In this document: piece after piece, positions 12,035 to 25,251 of the stretch
Layout of the letters: every line of letters begins with the position of its first letter
Position numbering within the stretch: the stretch's first letter is position 1
DNA from: Punctularia strigosozonata HHB-11173 SS5
Lineage: Eukaryota > Basidiomycota > Agaricomycetes > Corticiales > Punctulariaceae
Assembly: GCF_000264995.1 (NCBI RefSeq)
Contig: NW_006767439.1
Coordinates: forward strand, 26,470 to 90,469
DNA length: 64,000 nucleotides
Direction of reading: 5' to 3'
Notes under the pieces: model-generated
Told to the model about the DNA's origin: nothing
What the model saw: only the letters and a program-made list of their open reading frames with translations
Database searches by the model: none
Program-made: the position numbers and the translations under genes

Positions 12035-14058
12035 ATGTCTGGACGAGTTCGCGCTCATGGAGAAGGCCTCCTTCAGATCAATCGCCGGGAATACGAGGTG
12101 GATGCCGCTCATGAATAGTCGATAGGCGCACTGAACGAACGATACGCAGAGACTATCAAAAGCTGCTCGACCGCCATACGCGACGATCACCGACTTGCGA
12201 CGATTTGTAACATTCGTTGACCTTCATCCGGAGTTCCGATCCGATGCTACTCCAATTTTCTGTCTTCACCTAGACTCTAAATCGGTGCCTTCTGTCGGCC
12301 CTGATGGGCGTACCGACAATACGTCGCGTCTGCAACCTGCATTTGCTCTAACAGCGCTCATGGGACTCTCTGGAATTGCTGTCGTCGATGAAGCTGAAGC
12401 CAGGATCCTACTTCCTCACATCGCAGACATCTCTGCCTGGATCGTCTTCATCATCAGGCAATGCATACTCCCCAAGGAAGCACACAGACGCCCGTCCGTC
12501 AAGCGCTCCCTCCGCCCCATTTCCGACGTCTTCAGGCCACTTTGCGCCATCGGTGCGGAGATGGACCTCCTAGGTTTAAACCTCGTTCGGCCTGTCGCGG
12601 ATCTGTGGATCTTGGCTGCGCAAAGATCCAAAATCAATGCCGTGTGCCGCCAGGGCTGGGAATACAGTGCTATCAATGCCTTCTGGGCATCTGCCATAGC
12701 TAGCCACGATCCACCTCTTAGATCGTTCCTATCCGCTCTCGTCGACTCTGATGTCCCGTCCTTTGTTTCGTCCGCGCTCTGCCATCTTTCGCGGACGATC
12801 AACAACATGGACGGAAAACTCACTTCGCACTACGACTTGACGAATGACATGGATGTTGTTTACTTTTTGTCCCTATACGGAGAGCCCACGCTGTCTGATA
12901 TAGTCCAGTCTCTCTTGGAGAAGGGTGCAATGACGCTCATGTCTAAAGGAGCTGGCTTGTTGGCCAAGGCGGTTCACTCTCCGATCCATGCACACCATGT
13001 TCTGGCGGGCATCACAAAATCCGCCGGTTTCTTCACTATAATGTCGTGCGTGGCGCCGGGTCGCCCATGGGTGATCCAAGCCGTCAAGAACGGCATCATC
13101 CAAGCCTTGGTACAGGCGGCATATCTAATCCAGTTCGTGAAAATAGAGACGGCCGTTGAGGATTATGTCCGCGGCGTCCAAGAGGCGCTGCATCGTCTGT
13201 GCGCGTACTTGGTGTACAGGTCGGTGCTGCGGGTGGTATTGAAAGCGGTGGAGACGATAGACGAGAGCCGCTTATTTAGGTCGGATCCCAGGATGAATGC
13301 CGTCTGGGACTTGTGGGAGACGTTTATGGTGCTGGTGATGGAACGCGACATCCTTTACACCGCAGCGAAACCGCGCGTCGTCGTCGTCTGCAAATCGGTT
13401 CGTTCTCTCCACTATGGCAAGCGAGAGGTCCACGCTGAATACGCCGTGCCAGTGCGGACTGAAGGACTCTGGAGACACGTTCATGCGATGCTCTGGATGC
13501 GTCCATACCTGGTACTGCTCGTCGGCATGCCAGGAGAATGATTGGAAAGCCGATCACCGGGAGTTTTGTACCGACTTCAAGCTGAGATCTCGACGTGAGC
13601 CCGAAGCCCGGTTCTCCTACTTGCTTTCGCTCATCGCACGCCCGACTTTTTTTCCAGTGGGCGACTTGCACACGCTGAGCTTTCGAGACTACGAGATGGT
13701 CAAGGCCGTGACGCGGTACGACCTGTCCCGACGAAACGACGAGATCAAGGCGCAGCTGCGCCTGCCCGACCGCTTCTTCCCGCCCGTGATCGAGCTCAGC
13801 TACATGATGCACCCGGTCCAGCTCAAGGTGATGACCGTCGCGGAGCACGCCGCGTACCGCGCGATCGACCCGGACAACCCGTCGTACGACGCCGCGCTGG
13901 AGAAGGTAAGGAAGGGCAAGGGCCTGTTTGCGCTCGCGCGCACGCTGCTGCCGCTCGGAAACCGGTGGTTCGACGCGAACTTTTGGGCGCAGATTGTGGT
14001 GAGGGAGGCGGAGACGCCGGAGGAAGAGGAGATTTTGCGCGAGGTGTTGTCGTGGTGA
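12035..14058 (+). CDS. MYND-type zinc finger protein
   Basis: Model: exons 12035-12097, 12150-13328 and 13366-14058, 644 residues. Residues 1-410 are helical and largely hydrophobic, the usual N-terminal part of basidiomycete MYND proteins. The MYND finger is complete: C442-x-C444, C456-x2-C459, YC465-x3-C469, H478-x3-C482. MYND fingers bind proteins through proline-rich motifs; the target is unknown. The first intron (52 bp) joins LLQINRREYE to RLSKAARPPYATITDLRRF. The second is only 37 bp; it repairs a frame change just before the finger and has a good 3' end (tttacaccgcag), but its 5' site is weak, so a one-base frameshift is the alternative. The gene is divergent from the GH5 gene, 420 bp apart. 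Confidence 0.78.
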
Positions 14059-15562
14059 TCTCAGTCTGTTTGCCGTCGATCGGTTGGGTTGTCGTCCGCG
14101 GCGATGCATTTGTTGTTGTACGTTACATGCACTTAGATAGGCGTCCCTGTCGTGTCCGAGGATCAATTATCTGGTGATGAGACTTCTCTTCCTCGATCAA
14201 AGGCGTAACGATCGTTGGCATTGCATCTCGTCTCGTCTATTACTCTATGAAGAGTGGGGTATATTCTACTTTCTACAGAGCCGACCGCGCTCGCCCTCGG
14301 CCGCAGGCCAAAGGGTTCGTCAGGCTTAGCCGACTCGCGGGGCAAGTATGGCGAAGTCGGGAAAAGGGTGAAGAGGAAATGTACACGGAAGCTGTTGCTA
14401 CATATGAAAACAATGGGTGGTCGTGGGGTGTCTCTTTGCATGAACCGAGTCATAAGATAACGGATCCGTGAAGGGTCAAAAGGTCCGAGGCGATGTACAA
14501 ATAACGATTAAGGGAGGGGAGGCTCTATATGCCGCCGTGTTTTGGATGGACGTGGTGGAGGAGACGTGGAGATGACCTCATGAACGGGTAGAGGGCACAT
14601 GGTGTCTATGAGATGGGTTGGATGCATGCAAACCAGGTAAGAGGGCCATGCACGTTCGAGTGAAGGAGAGGGAGCTCATGACGCGGGTGGAGTGCATGTC
14701 GTCTTGACCGAAAGCTCAGGATGCGAGAGCCGTCCGAGCGTTGACGAGAGCACGTCAGGCGTCATGATGACGAGTTGGCGTCCTGAGATACCCGCGGGAA
14801 AGCGCCGGGATGACCGCGGGCAAATCCGTGCGGCATCGCATGGCTGCCCGGATCAGGGCAGAGGGCAACGATCCACGAGAGGCGGGACAAATCTTGACGA
14901 AACTGATCCAGCACGTCCATCGTGAAGACGAGGAGAGGAGTAAAACCGCGTGGCCCGACACGGGTTTTTTGCCGACGCACGATCGCAATGACGACAGCCT
15001 CGCGCTTGTCGTCGGCTGTTCGTCGGTATGCTAGCGCCGGAGTAGGCAAGCGTTGCGTCGCAAGATGCCGGAGAGATCTCGAGGAAGCTTCGGTAGCAGT
15101 CTGGCGTGCGGCTTGCAGCAGGCCAACCCGCGCCCATACGGAAGCCTCTCGGGCTTGCGCAATACGGATATCGCTGAGGATATCGCTGAGGGTGGTGCCA
15201 AGTGCGGGTACCGATGCGATGTTTCTCGAGCTCGTTCCCCGATCCCTCCCGATCCACGCAGGATCAAGGTCTTTTCTTCCCCGTGTGGGCTAGTAGCCTG
15301 GACGATACGGATTCCGCTGAGGATATAGGTGTTGTTGCGGTGGTGCCGGATACGGTTGCGGCTGGCGATGCAGCGTCGTCCCCGTCGCCCTTCCTCGATC
15401 GTTGGCGATCCACGCGCCCGCCGAAGCTCCTCTCCTCCCCGTGTTCGGGTTCGAAATCACGTTCGAAGCCGCTGGTGTCGGCACCTTCCGCGTCGCCTTC
15501 CGCCCACGTTCCTGATCCTTCCTACCCTCTCCCGCGCCGCCTGCCGCGGCAGCCTGCACATC
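14059..15562. other. 1.5 kb between convergent genes, no gene seen
   Basis: It contains short overlapping ORFs only. A 12-bp unit gatatcgctgag occurs twice in tandem near 15.17 kb. The last part is probably the 3' UTR of the minus-strand gene. Confidence 0.5.
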
Positions 15563-16595
15563 CTAGTAGCTCCTCCTCCGCGCGGGCCTCCAGAAACCAC
15601 CGCTGGAGGTGCCGTTGGTCTCGACGCGGGTCTGCTCGCGCCCGCGACGGTCCCAGCCGCCGATATGGTTCGTGAGCAGCCGTTTCAGCAGCGGCTGCGA
15701 CTTTTTGCTCTTGGCGGGCGATATGGGCGCGGGCGATTGAGACGAGCGCGAGGACGAGCGGGTGCGAGACGAGTGGGTCTGTCCAAAAAAAAAACCCATT
15801 CGACGAACGTGTTAGCTACGCGAGGGCGAAAGAGAAGCGAGCGGGAGAGGGACGCACGGCGAGCTCGGCGCGGTGGCCGCGGGGCGGGATGACGACGTAC
15901 TGCTGGCCCGGCGCGGGCGCGGGGAGGCGGACCTCGCGCCCCGAGCGCGGATCGTAGGTCTGGTACTGCACCGCGGGCACGCTCGCCCCGCGCGCGTGGC
16001 CGTGTTGGTGGGCGTACGCGGCCGTCGGCGGGTACGGGTACGTCGTCGTCGCGGAGGTCTGGGCGCGCCGGGAGGTGGACGAGGTGTGCTTGGGCGGCTG
16101 GCCGGCGTAGACGACCGGGACCGGGGCGGGCGCATGGTGGTGCGGCTTGGGATACGGGCCGTACATGGTCTGTTGCTGGGGGACGGTGGTGTAGGCGGCG
16201 GCGTAGGTCGGCCCTGGCGGCGGTTTGACCGGCGTCGGGGCGTAGATATGCTGCTGCTGTTGCGGATATTGATGCGGCGTGGTCATGGACCGCGTCGGGC
16301 CGGGCCTCGAAGTGGACGGGCCGCGGGAGGGGCTGACGGTCTTGCTCCGGGTGCTCGTCCGGTAGGGGACCTGAGCGGGCGCGTTGGATATCCGGCGCTC
16401 GCGCGTCGTGGGGCGGTACTCCCTCGGTGCGGGCGTTGGAGGACCCGAAGAGGAGGAGGAAGAGGAGGAGGAGCGGACGAAGGGGTTGGCATACTGGCGG
16501 GCGTGGGCGTTGGTGTTGTTGACCCAGTTGGCGATGCGGGCCTGGGTGGCCATGTACTTTTCGTACGCCTCCGGGGAGTAGTCGTACTCGGTCAT
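15563..16595 (-). CDS. MTEYDYSP-family protein 2
   Basis: Exons 15858-16595 and 15563-15778 (79-bp intron, phase 0) give 317 residues. It begins MTEYDYSPEAYEKYMATQ and continues RIANWVNNTN, nearly identical to protein 1. The middle is Ser/Pro/Thr/Tyr/Gln-rich. The second conserved block is QTYDPRSGREVRLPAP then PGQQYVVIPP, just before the intron, as in the other two paralogues. The last exon is Ser-rich then basic (SKKSQPLLKRLLTN) and ends FWRPARRRSY. Several long opposite-strand frames over this GC-rich gene are shadows. Function unknown; no membrane segment. Confidence 0.82.
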
Positions 16596-16823
16596 GGTGG
16601 GCGAGAGGAGGAGGGATGGAGAGAGGCAGGGCCGGCGAGGGAAGGCGTGCTGGGTAGCTTATGTACCTCCCTGCGAAAGGTGAGGGAGGATAAAGAGATG
16701 GTGAGGAGTGGTGCCGGTGCACAGCGTAACGGCTACTGACCGGGTTTGGGAGATGGAGATGAGACCTGGCGGTGGCGGCGGGGCGTGGCTGTCCGGGTGG
16801 CCCGCGGGTGCTGGGACGCGGGT

Positions 16824-16831
16824 CTTATATA
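16824..16831 (-). promoter_or_regulatory. TATA box of the 16595 gene
   Basis: On the minus strand it reads TATATAAG, about 230 bp upstream of the start codon. Confidence 0.5.
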
Positions 16832-18601
16832 TCTGTATCTCGCTGGCCGAAGAAGGGATGGGATCGACCCTTGAAGTTGTGCTGCGCGGGACGGCACGAA
16901 GCTTAATCTCGCAGGAGAAGCGGCGGAGGTGGGCTTAGCGAGCGTGCGGAAGGGTGAGTAGGTAAGCGGCGGACGGCTGGGATGCAGAGAGGGATGATCC
17001 GGGTGAGCGACGAGGTTGATAACGATCGAGGGATGGGGCGCGCGGCCGACTCACGGTGGATTGGGGGGACGTGCGTGCGCTGCGTGATTCGCTGGAGCGG
17101 TTGGCTGGCTCGCTTGGCTGGCTGGAAGTGCTCGCGGGCCTTCCTGCGAGTTAAATACGAACCGTTGCGGCAACTTGAACGGGAGGACGAGCCCAGACCG
17201 CGACTATTGTGTGCTGGTCCTGCTGGCCACCTTCGCATGTGAGCAGATCTGATCAGGGGGGACGCGGGACACGCGTGGACGACGCACCGGAGAGGCGTGT
17301 TTTCTGTCGGGCGATGACGAACCGCTGGTGCGTCTGAGACTGGCTCGTCTGTGTTTTTCTGGTTTATAGCAGCTGGTACAGCCCGTGTACCACCGCTCGT
17401 GTCGCTCGTAGAGGAGAAACACTCCACCCGGGCGGAAACAGAACAAGGGCCACCGACAAGGTTTGGGTTTGGGGGTTGGCTCTCGGAGGCAAACTGGCGG
17501 TGGCGGTGCTCCTCCTATTCTCTCTTTCCCTTTTCGGGACGCACCGGCCGAAGTACCTGCTCGACTGTCCTGGACGGGGAGGCGACGACGACGAAGGGGC
17601 GACGGCTGTTCGACGCGGGGAAACACGATGCTACCAGACTCTCAGCTGCCCGCTATATATTTCTGCGTGCTCGCTGTGCCAACCGCGCCGCCATCTGTTA
17701 CGGTGATATTCCTGGCGTAACTGGACAGTGCCTCCTTTCCTGCTCTTGTTCCCCCATTCGGCCGGCGGCTCCTGCTCCCGAACGACCTTGCCTGCCGCCC
17801 CACGGCCTTCAGCGTCCCAGAGCTAGGCCGCAGTCCCCCCGTGAGGGTCAGCTGTGCAGCATCCGACCGCGTTCGTTGGAATGGACGTCATGACGCCGTC
17901 TACGAAAAGCTCTCGAAACACGCGCCCAACAAAGCAACGCCACATCTCCAGCCGTGGAGCGACCTGCGCGTTTTCTCCGTTCATCCTTGCGCACCCGTGA
18001 GTCAATCCGCATCTTGTCACCATCCTTACGAACGCCGTCTGACCCCTTCGAAGACGGCCGTGAGCAAACGCACAAGAATAACCTACCCTCCCTGCAGAGC
18101 TGAAACGCTCGTTCGCAATCGATACCAGAATAGACGAGAGCGGAGCGCCATACATACTACGGCTAATCAGCCTCGTCTTCTGCAACGCCGGGCTTACAGC
18201 CCGGTCTGACCGTATCGCTCGAATCCTCGTTCGGACCCGATCCGCGTTATGGTCGCGGGAGCATCGTCGGCGCCTTCCAACTCAAACTTCTACGCATCAT
18301 AGGAGGTGGTCCCATGATATCCCAACCCGTCAGCGGACTTTACGATTAGGAACCCGTCCTTTCCGTTCAGTACGTCACGCCATCGACACCTCTGCATTTC
18401 ACCTGACCTAACCTTCCCTTCGTTCCTCCAGATACGCACGTTGTGTAACCTGACGTGTCGGCTGCGAGCGCCACGAAGCCACGAAGGTCCAGCGACCTTG
18501 CTGATGATGTCTCCCCGATCGTCATCCACTCGGATATGAATTCGTCCGCAGCCACCTCGGCTTGCTGATCGAGCGCCGTACGACCTCTCGACCGGACCCT
18601 C

Positions 18602-20904
18602 TTGTCCTCTCAGTCAGATCCACAGCGGCGGTATGTCTCATCTTTCCGCGGCCCGCAGCCCTATCCGACTCTGGTTGCTGACGGTCCTGTTGCAATAGAC
18701 CCCCGGATCTCCCCTTCCTCCCTTCAAAGCCTGCGCAAGGAGGATCGTCCAAGCAATCCGTCGCTCTCACGCGACAAGGCGCATCACACGACCCCGATGT
18801 CATCGTCATCCCAGCGCCAGAACATCGTTCGATCGCCCTCGCCTGGACCCGAGAACTCCCACTGGCCCCCATCATCTGTACGTCCTTTGCTTTCTCCCCA
18901 ACACATCTACGTTCGCTCAATTCATTGGCCAGCGTTCTGCCCCAGCACCGGCAACCCAACGCGCGACTCGTACACGCGACCAGCACGTTCACCCTCTCCC
19001 CCATGACCCCTCCCGAGCGCCACGAAGTCTCCAGCGATACCAAGTCTGGACGGATTGTTCAATGAGGATCGCACACCGGCTGGCTGGACCTACAGCGGGC
19101 GCGGGACGTGGCGTTCTTCTCGTTTTCTCGACAGAGCAGTCTCCTCTGACGTCCGCTCAGATCACGTCCCCACACCGGTATCACAAGACCTCATCTCGCC
19201 CTTGCCCATCCAGAGGCCTCAGCGCCGCCTTTTCCCGGTTCCCCCCGTCTGGCGGGTATCGCGAGTCGATGCATTCCGTACATGAATCGCATATTGCATC
19301 ATCGCCTGCTTGCCGCCCGTCGGTCCGATGACCCAGGAACGCCGTGTCAGAAGGACAGGATGAGAGGAGAACGACCGCTTTGCCCTCGGTATTCCCACGC
19401 GACACGTGAACCAGCGGCTCCGCAACCCGCTACTGAACAGAGCCAACCTCCAACGTTCATATATTGAAACCCTTGCGCGACAGCCGCCTCTCCCTCTCCG
19501 CTCTTAACACCTCGGAGCGCCGCCCACTCACATACCCTTTGCCCCTCTCTGCCCAGTCCAGAACGCAACCTCTGGCCGGTTTCTGATCGAGCTCAGCAAC
19601 CGCGCGTTCAGCACGTTTCTACGTACCTCTTCTTCCCACACTCCTCTCGTACTCGTACCCCACGAGAAGCTACCCGCGGAGTGCGGAGAGCGGGGGACTG
19701 TTGCGGGGGTTGAGCGGAGCTCCCTTCGCGAAGGTTGCGGGTCAACGGGCCGTCCCGTGCTCGTCGGACGAAAGACGTTTCCAGACCAAGATATGAAACC
19801 TGGGTGAAGCCGTCTTACATGAAGCTGCGGTCTCGTATGTATTCCGCATCACAAGACCTCCACCGTCATCCAGCGCCCAGATACGTGCGTCGGCTCTGTC
19901 GCCCTAACCTGAACCCGGAGCCGGAGCACTCTCCCAGGCCCATCGCTGGTCCCGTGGCCTATCGACGCCCAACGGGTCCCAGAGCCGACCTCGCGAAACG
20001 ATATCCTTCCCTCCGTTCAAGCCGCCCGGTCTTCGTCGATCAAGACACGTCCTTTTGACGCGTCCTTGGACCTCAACGTGCATGCCCGACCATCGAATAC
20101 AGATTACAATAGGTCCCTTGCACGGCCAGGTTGAAATCAGAGGCTGCACCCACCCGGCGAGAGTCACGCCTCGTGAAGTCTCAAGTCAGACGCACCTCAT
20201 ACCTCGCGGCCCGCAAGTCTCACCGCGAGCGGTCCGATGAAACTCGATCTTGGACTGGCAGCTCTCGCCCTGTATTACCACCTCGTCGTTAGGAATAGTC
20301 TGCACTCCTCTGAAGACGCTGGTCGGTGGCCCAGCGAACATCGCCACTCGCACATCATCGTCGTTCGAGGATCTGCTATTCACCAGCAATGTCGAACTCT
20401 TGGCCCATGGAACCGCGCCAACTCGACCGAAAACCAGAGGAGACCCTTCTATGAATCGCCCCTGGGACTCTCCGTTGATGTTTCCCCGTGAACACCTCGG
20501 ACTGTCCGCCCGCCAGCTGCAACCATTTACGGCCCGATGGATCATCCTTGCCTGCACGCCACTTTCCAATCGGCTTTTCCTGCCGCAACTTACGGCCTGC
20601 ACGCGTTGCATCCCGTCTCGCCGCTCTCTCCCGGGCATTACCCAACGAGAAGTCATCAAGTGCGGGAACTGCGTACGCACCGGGACGTCCTTCACAAGTT
20701 TCGCGGATGACGCTCGTTCCGTGTCCGTCGACCCTTCGGATACGTGGTCCTGGATGGTCGAGGACGCAGGGTTTGGCCCTCGACGCCTTGTCGCATCAAC
20801 AGGAGGCTGTTGTGACTTGCTCTCTAACTCCGGACGAGGCGCAGTTTAAATCCTACGGCCTGCTTATTCCGGCTATGGGATTGGAAAGGCTGTCGTTCAT
20901 ATGA
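18602..20904 (+). other. Ser/Pro/Arg-rich coding-like stretch, unresolved or decayed
   Basis: No clean gene can be built, but the plus strand shows coding-like peptides in changing frames: one rich in Ser/Pro ending SPGPENSHWPPSS before a good donor (gtacgt at about 18878) with an acceptor near 18931; another containing LDGLFNEDRTPAGWTYSGRG near 19.05 kb; and an end reading SLTPDEAQFKSYGLLIPAMG near 20.85 kb. The composition resembles the disordered N-termini of the DUF6699 and MTEYDYSP genes, but neither conserved core is present. It may be a relic of such a gene, or a live gene with introns that I cannot place. The flanks, 16832-18601 and 20905-21983, show nothing firm. Confidence 0.25.
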
Positions 20905-21983
20905 ACGGTAGCTCAACTTTTAGAGCGGGACCGGCAATGGCTCCTTGCTTATGTTATTCCACCGCGACGCATGGGGCCACTGATGGAATGCATCGGCGAG
21001 GATTGTGTCCTTTCACGCATTATTGCTCCTGCGGTCTAGCGCGCCTTTCGTGGGTTTCTGGGGGCCTTCCCGCGCGCAATAGCTTCAACGTGCCATTTTT
21101 GGCAGCAGGCCGTATCCAACTCTATTCTCAACGATAAGAACGCGTACCCAGCAATAAGGACGCATACTCTGAGGAACACACATTCGCAAGCTCATGTGTA
21201 TCAAAGTAGGCTGTTCACGTGGACAGTATAGACGAGGCGCTGACGATGATGGCACACTCCCCACCAGGGTACGACATATATGTCCTTGCATTGCCCGTTA
21301 CCTCGCTGCGATGTAGTCGTACGAGCGTCGTCAGCAATCCCAACCTTTTTGCCCGTGCTCTGATAACATTGAGGATGGCGCGATTGTATGCATCGAGCAA
21401 CGTGCAATGCATCTCCGCGGTTACTCCGGCTTTTTGGTACCTCATATCCCTGCCTCGTTCTCCCAACCTCACAAACGTCCTCCAATCCATGTGGTGTATG
21501 TGCGAGAATTCTGTTCAAGCCACCGCCATAGCAAACAGCCTCCTCCTCATTTGCATTCCGGGGTACGATACGAAGTTACGCACTACGACGTGTACGCTTG
21601 TCCTCCACGAACGTGCAGCGAAGTGACTACTGGGATGAAAACACCCTTCGGCGAACATTTGTCCTTAGCCTCTCCTGGCCGTGGTAACAGATTGCGGATC
21701 GTGCAGTTGGCGTCGTCGACAATAGGTCAGGACGACTTGCCTTGCGGAGACCCTCGCAGACTGCCGTGTTGACCGTGAATCGTTGTCGCACATCTATCAT
21801 TGCAAATTCAACCTGTCGAGTGAGAACGCGATTGAACACCGATTCGATGAGGCTGCAAAGTGAGAGAGCGCCTACTATACATCGTGCGTGTATCGGTACA
21901 TGGATGTAGCCCCAAAGCTGAGCCGTACATAACCCCTCAAGCAAAAAAACAAATCGGACAAGATCGGTGGTGGTGTGGTGGAC

Positions 21984-23396
21984 TCATGGTACCACCACTA
22001 TGTGCTCAATGCCATAGAAACGCCTCATAGCGCGACGCATGTCCTCCGACTCCAGTTCCACGACGGCTTCATGCGATCCCCTGACTCGCCCTGGAATCCG
22101 TCGAGCGCGGTATGAGCTGGCCGATATCTCCCGACCAGATCTCGTCCAAAGGAGTTCGATACGTTCGATCGGCCTTATCAAGTCGGCAACGAAGGTGCAG
22201 AACGCAGAATGCTCCTGTACCGCTCCTATGGATATGACAGGATGGTGACAGTCGAATTCGAGGCAGAAGTACTTGATTGGTAATCCAGATATGCATGGCT
22301 AGCAGACGCTGTAAGTAAATGGATCTTGAGCGAGAGAATATAGACGTACCAGAACCGTCCGCAAGATGGCCATATCCGTGTCCACCAAAAGCGTCAGATG
22401 CAGGACCTCCAGCCTTGGCGCACAAATTGCGACGCGCAGCCAAAACTCGGACTCCTCCGATAGGATGGGCATCGACAAATTCATGGGCCCAGATGCCGCC
22501 AGACCGGAGAAGAAACTCTCACGAAGGCGATCCTGCTGAGCGTGATACAACGCGGTCGATCCAAAACTGGTCACCTCCAAGCGCCTGACATTCGAGTATA
22601 ACGGGTAATGATACATGCTGAGGAGATCCACGGTGGCGGCGTCAAGATGTGGCCATGCAAGACGCACGTCGCATGTGTTCTGTGCATGTAGGTCTTCAAC
22701 GACTGCCATGTCCTCCAGGTGCAACTGGCGTAAATTCGGGAATGCGACGTAGAGCAAGGCGCGCTTCACTCGAGGAGCGAACAGAGCAAGGTGGGTCAAC
22801 TGGGTCCAGCGAGCTTGGAGAGGAATACTCGTTGCCGCGAAGTCCGAAAGTTTCAGGCGCCTCAGGGTCGATCGCCACGGAAGGATCATCTCGAAGTTTG
22901 GGGCAGGGGCCATCCGTCTCCCAATGATGAGAGAGGAAAGAGGCGACGTCAAAGACCGTAGCATCGCGTCCGCTAGTTTACCTGCGCCTTCTCCCAGAAC
23001 CAGGCGGACCATGCTTGTGCGAGATGCAATGGCCGCCCGTATTCGGGGATCATTGAACATCATCCGCTCGGAGTCCCACAAAAGGACTTCCTCCAGCCCC
23101 GTTGCTTGCGTCAGGAGGTCCGCGAGCAGGCCGACATCCATTGGAAACTTGAGCGCGCTGCCCGAGAGATCGAGAGTCCGCAGAAAACGAGGGATGTGCT
23201 TGGCTGCGCGCGAAAGGGCAAAGTGACAGAAGCTGGAGAGCTGAAGAGGCGTACGAAGAATCACAGATGACGCGAGGATGGGCAAACCCAGGTCATACGC
23301 GGTATGGTTGGTGACCATAAACTGACGCAGGGTTGGTTTGTCGAATTCCGCTATGATTTGCACCAGGACGTCATAATTCAAGTCAAGTAGGCCCAT
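21984..23396 (-). CDS. F-box-like / leucine-rich protein
   Basis: Exons 22350-23396 and 21984-22298 (51-bp intron, phase 0) give 453 residues. The N-terminus MGLLDLNYDVLVQIIAEFDK followed by TLRQFMVTNHTAYDL is the usual basidiomycete F-box-like opening. It is followed by leucine-rich segments (FLRTLDLSGSALKFP, LRRLKLSDFAA, LRQLHLEDMAVVEDL), as in substrate-receptor subunits of SCF ubiquitin ligases. The second exon, read after the acceptor at 22299, gives a continuous frame ending FYGIEHIVVVP, which the unspliced frame does not. Substrate unknown. These proteins form large, fast-evolving families in mushrooms, so a specific function cannot be inferred. Confidence 0.75.
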
Positions 23397-25251
23397 CCTC
23401 CGTGATCTCCTCCGGGTATTTCCTGTAATAACGTGTAAGCTCTCAGGATCTGCTGATACGCATGGCCGCGAGAGACTGACTAAGGATCATCCGCTGCATT
23501 TTATAGGATAATGATGCGCTTGAGGAGGCCCATTTACTAGAGACAGTCGCCTAATTGTCCTCTTGCTCAAAGGAGAGTTCGAGCCTCGCTAAGAATCGGA
23601 AATTGGTCGTGCAACTGCTCTGAAATATATGCCTCGCTAGCCCCGACCGTTTTCCTCCTAAGCAAGATACTGTTAACCATGAAGGCTCGAATGATTATGG
23701 ATGTTGAGGAATGATACCTTTCCGGCTGTGCTAAGGCAACCCCAAATACGGGATGCGGCCTGCGAACGTCGTGCGATGATCCCTCCAGTATTTTTCTCCC
23801 TTCCTTCAAGGAATTCGCCTGAATTCATCGTAGGGTTGTCAGCAAAGGGTCCGCGAGCATCAGCCACGCGTTGGCGAGAGACAATGCGCACGGTATCAAT
23901 ATATCGAGCTATGACTGGCTCGGCAGGCTATGAATGTCCTTTGATCGACGCGCTAGCCAAGAAGGGTTGTCCTGTGCTGACGTTCGATCCTTGCTTGATC
24001 AATGGCGGCGCCAATTCCGTCGAAAGCGACCCACTTCTTGGTGGGGTCGTGCTTATATGGCATCGATATAAGAGGTGATGACCACCATGATAAGAGACCC
24101 GCTGGGAGTTTTGTCGAACGGCGCTTTCTCGGTGACGGGGGAAGATCATGCCGTCGCTCGCACAGAGGTGGCTGAACGAGGTTGATCGGTATTGAGAAGA
24201 GATTCCTCCGAGACTCGATATGGGCGAAGCTTAATGACAAAACGGGTCAACAGTAAATGTCCATCCGAAACAGCCGCATTCGTGGTGCAGAAGCATAGAT
24301 AATGGGGCCAGCAGGCGTTCCCCTGAATCATAGGATGGGCATTTGGTTGTTGCATAACTAATGCGTGTGTAAGGCCGAAGTAAGTCGTCCACCGTCCGAA
24401 TTCGGATCGACTTTGGTGTGAGTAATACCATGTGACCTGTGACCACGACGCGTGCGCGTCGCGTCTTAGTCGACACCGCGAACCTACTGCTGCCTCCTCC
24501 GTGGTCAGTAGTCTGTGCTGGGTCAGCTATTCTCAGATTCTGGAGTATGTCTCCCACTCGATATGCACATTCTGCCCTTCGCTTGGTAATACACCATGAC
24601 CTAGGTGCGGCAATTATGATCTACATCTTCTGAGTACGCACAGTTTCACTACCGGTCGCATCATGCGCCCGTACGGCTGCCTTGGCCCGATAACGTGTCG
24701 TATCTCTTACTACCGTCGCCCAGAACCTAGCACAAAGTCGCCGTTGCATTCTCAACACGTCACGCTACACACATCATCTTACGCTGCTCCCTGACTTCTC
24801 CGACCTTTCCCCGAGAACATGGTTGGCCGCCTCTCTAAGATGTGGTATGAGTTGCTTAGCGTGCTCAAGAATGTAATCACCGTTGGTTACAACCCCAATT
24901 CCTCTTCGGAGGATTATTCGAGGATTATCCGCGTTACTGACAGTATAATGCCTATCTCGCTTTATAGCTCTGCCTAGCATTGATCTCTTCATATACGTTC
25001 ATTTTGTTTTTAGTATCGCCCGATGTGAGATAACTGTGTCCTGGTGCCTACTTGATCGGATGCTAATACAACGTTTGATGCGGCTTACGGGGTGAACTAT
25101 AATAAATTAGTGTGGGCGAAAGCAACCGTATCAATTTTTTGTAGGTTGCCTAATTCAAAAATATCTGTGATGTCGGAATATGCAGGTGGCTGTATCCCTC
25201 CAGTGCGACCGAGCACGACGCACACCGACACACCTCCACCTGGACTCTGTA
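23397..25251. other. 1.9 kb without a supported gene
   Basis: Open frames up to 125 codons occur on both strands (23.7-24.2 kb) with no domain and no consistent splicing. The region is less GC-rich than the flanks. Confidence 0.45.

Noticed and set aside
15685-16739. Long opposite-strand and alternate-frame ORFs (up to 345 codons) over the 16.6 kb gene
   Set aside because: They are GC-driven shadows, rich in Arg/Gly/Pro, with no conserved motif, while the minus-strand frame carries the conserved head and intron.
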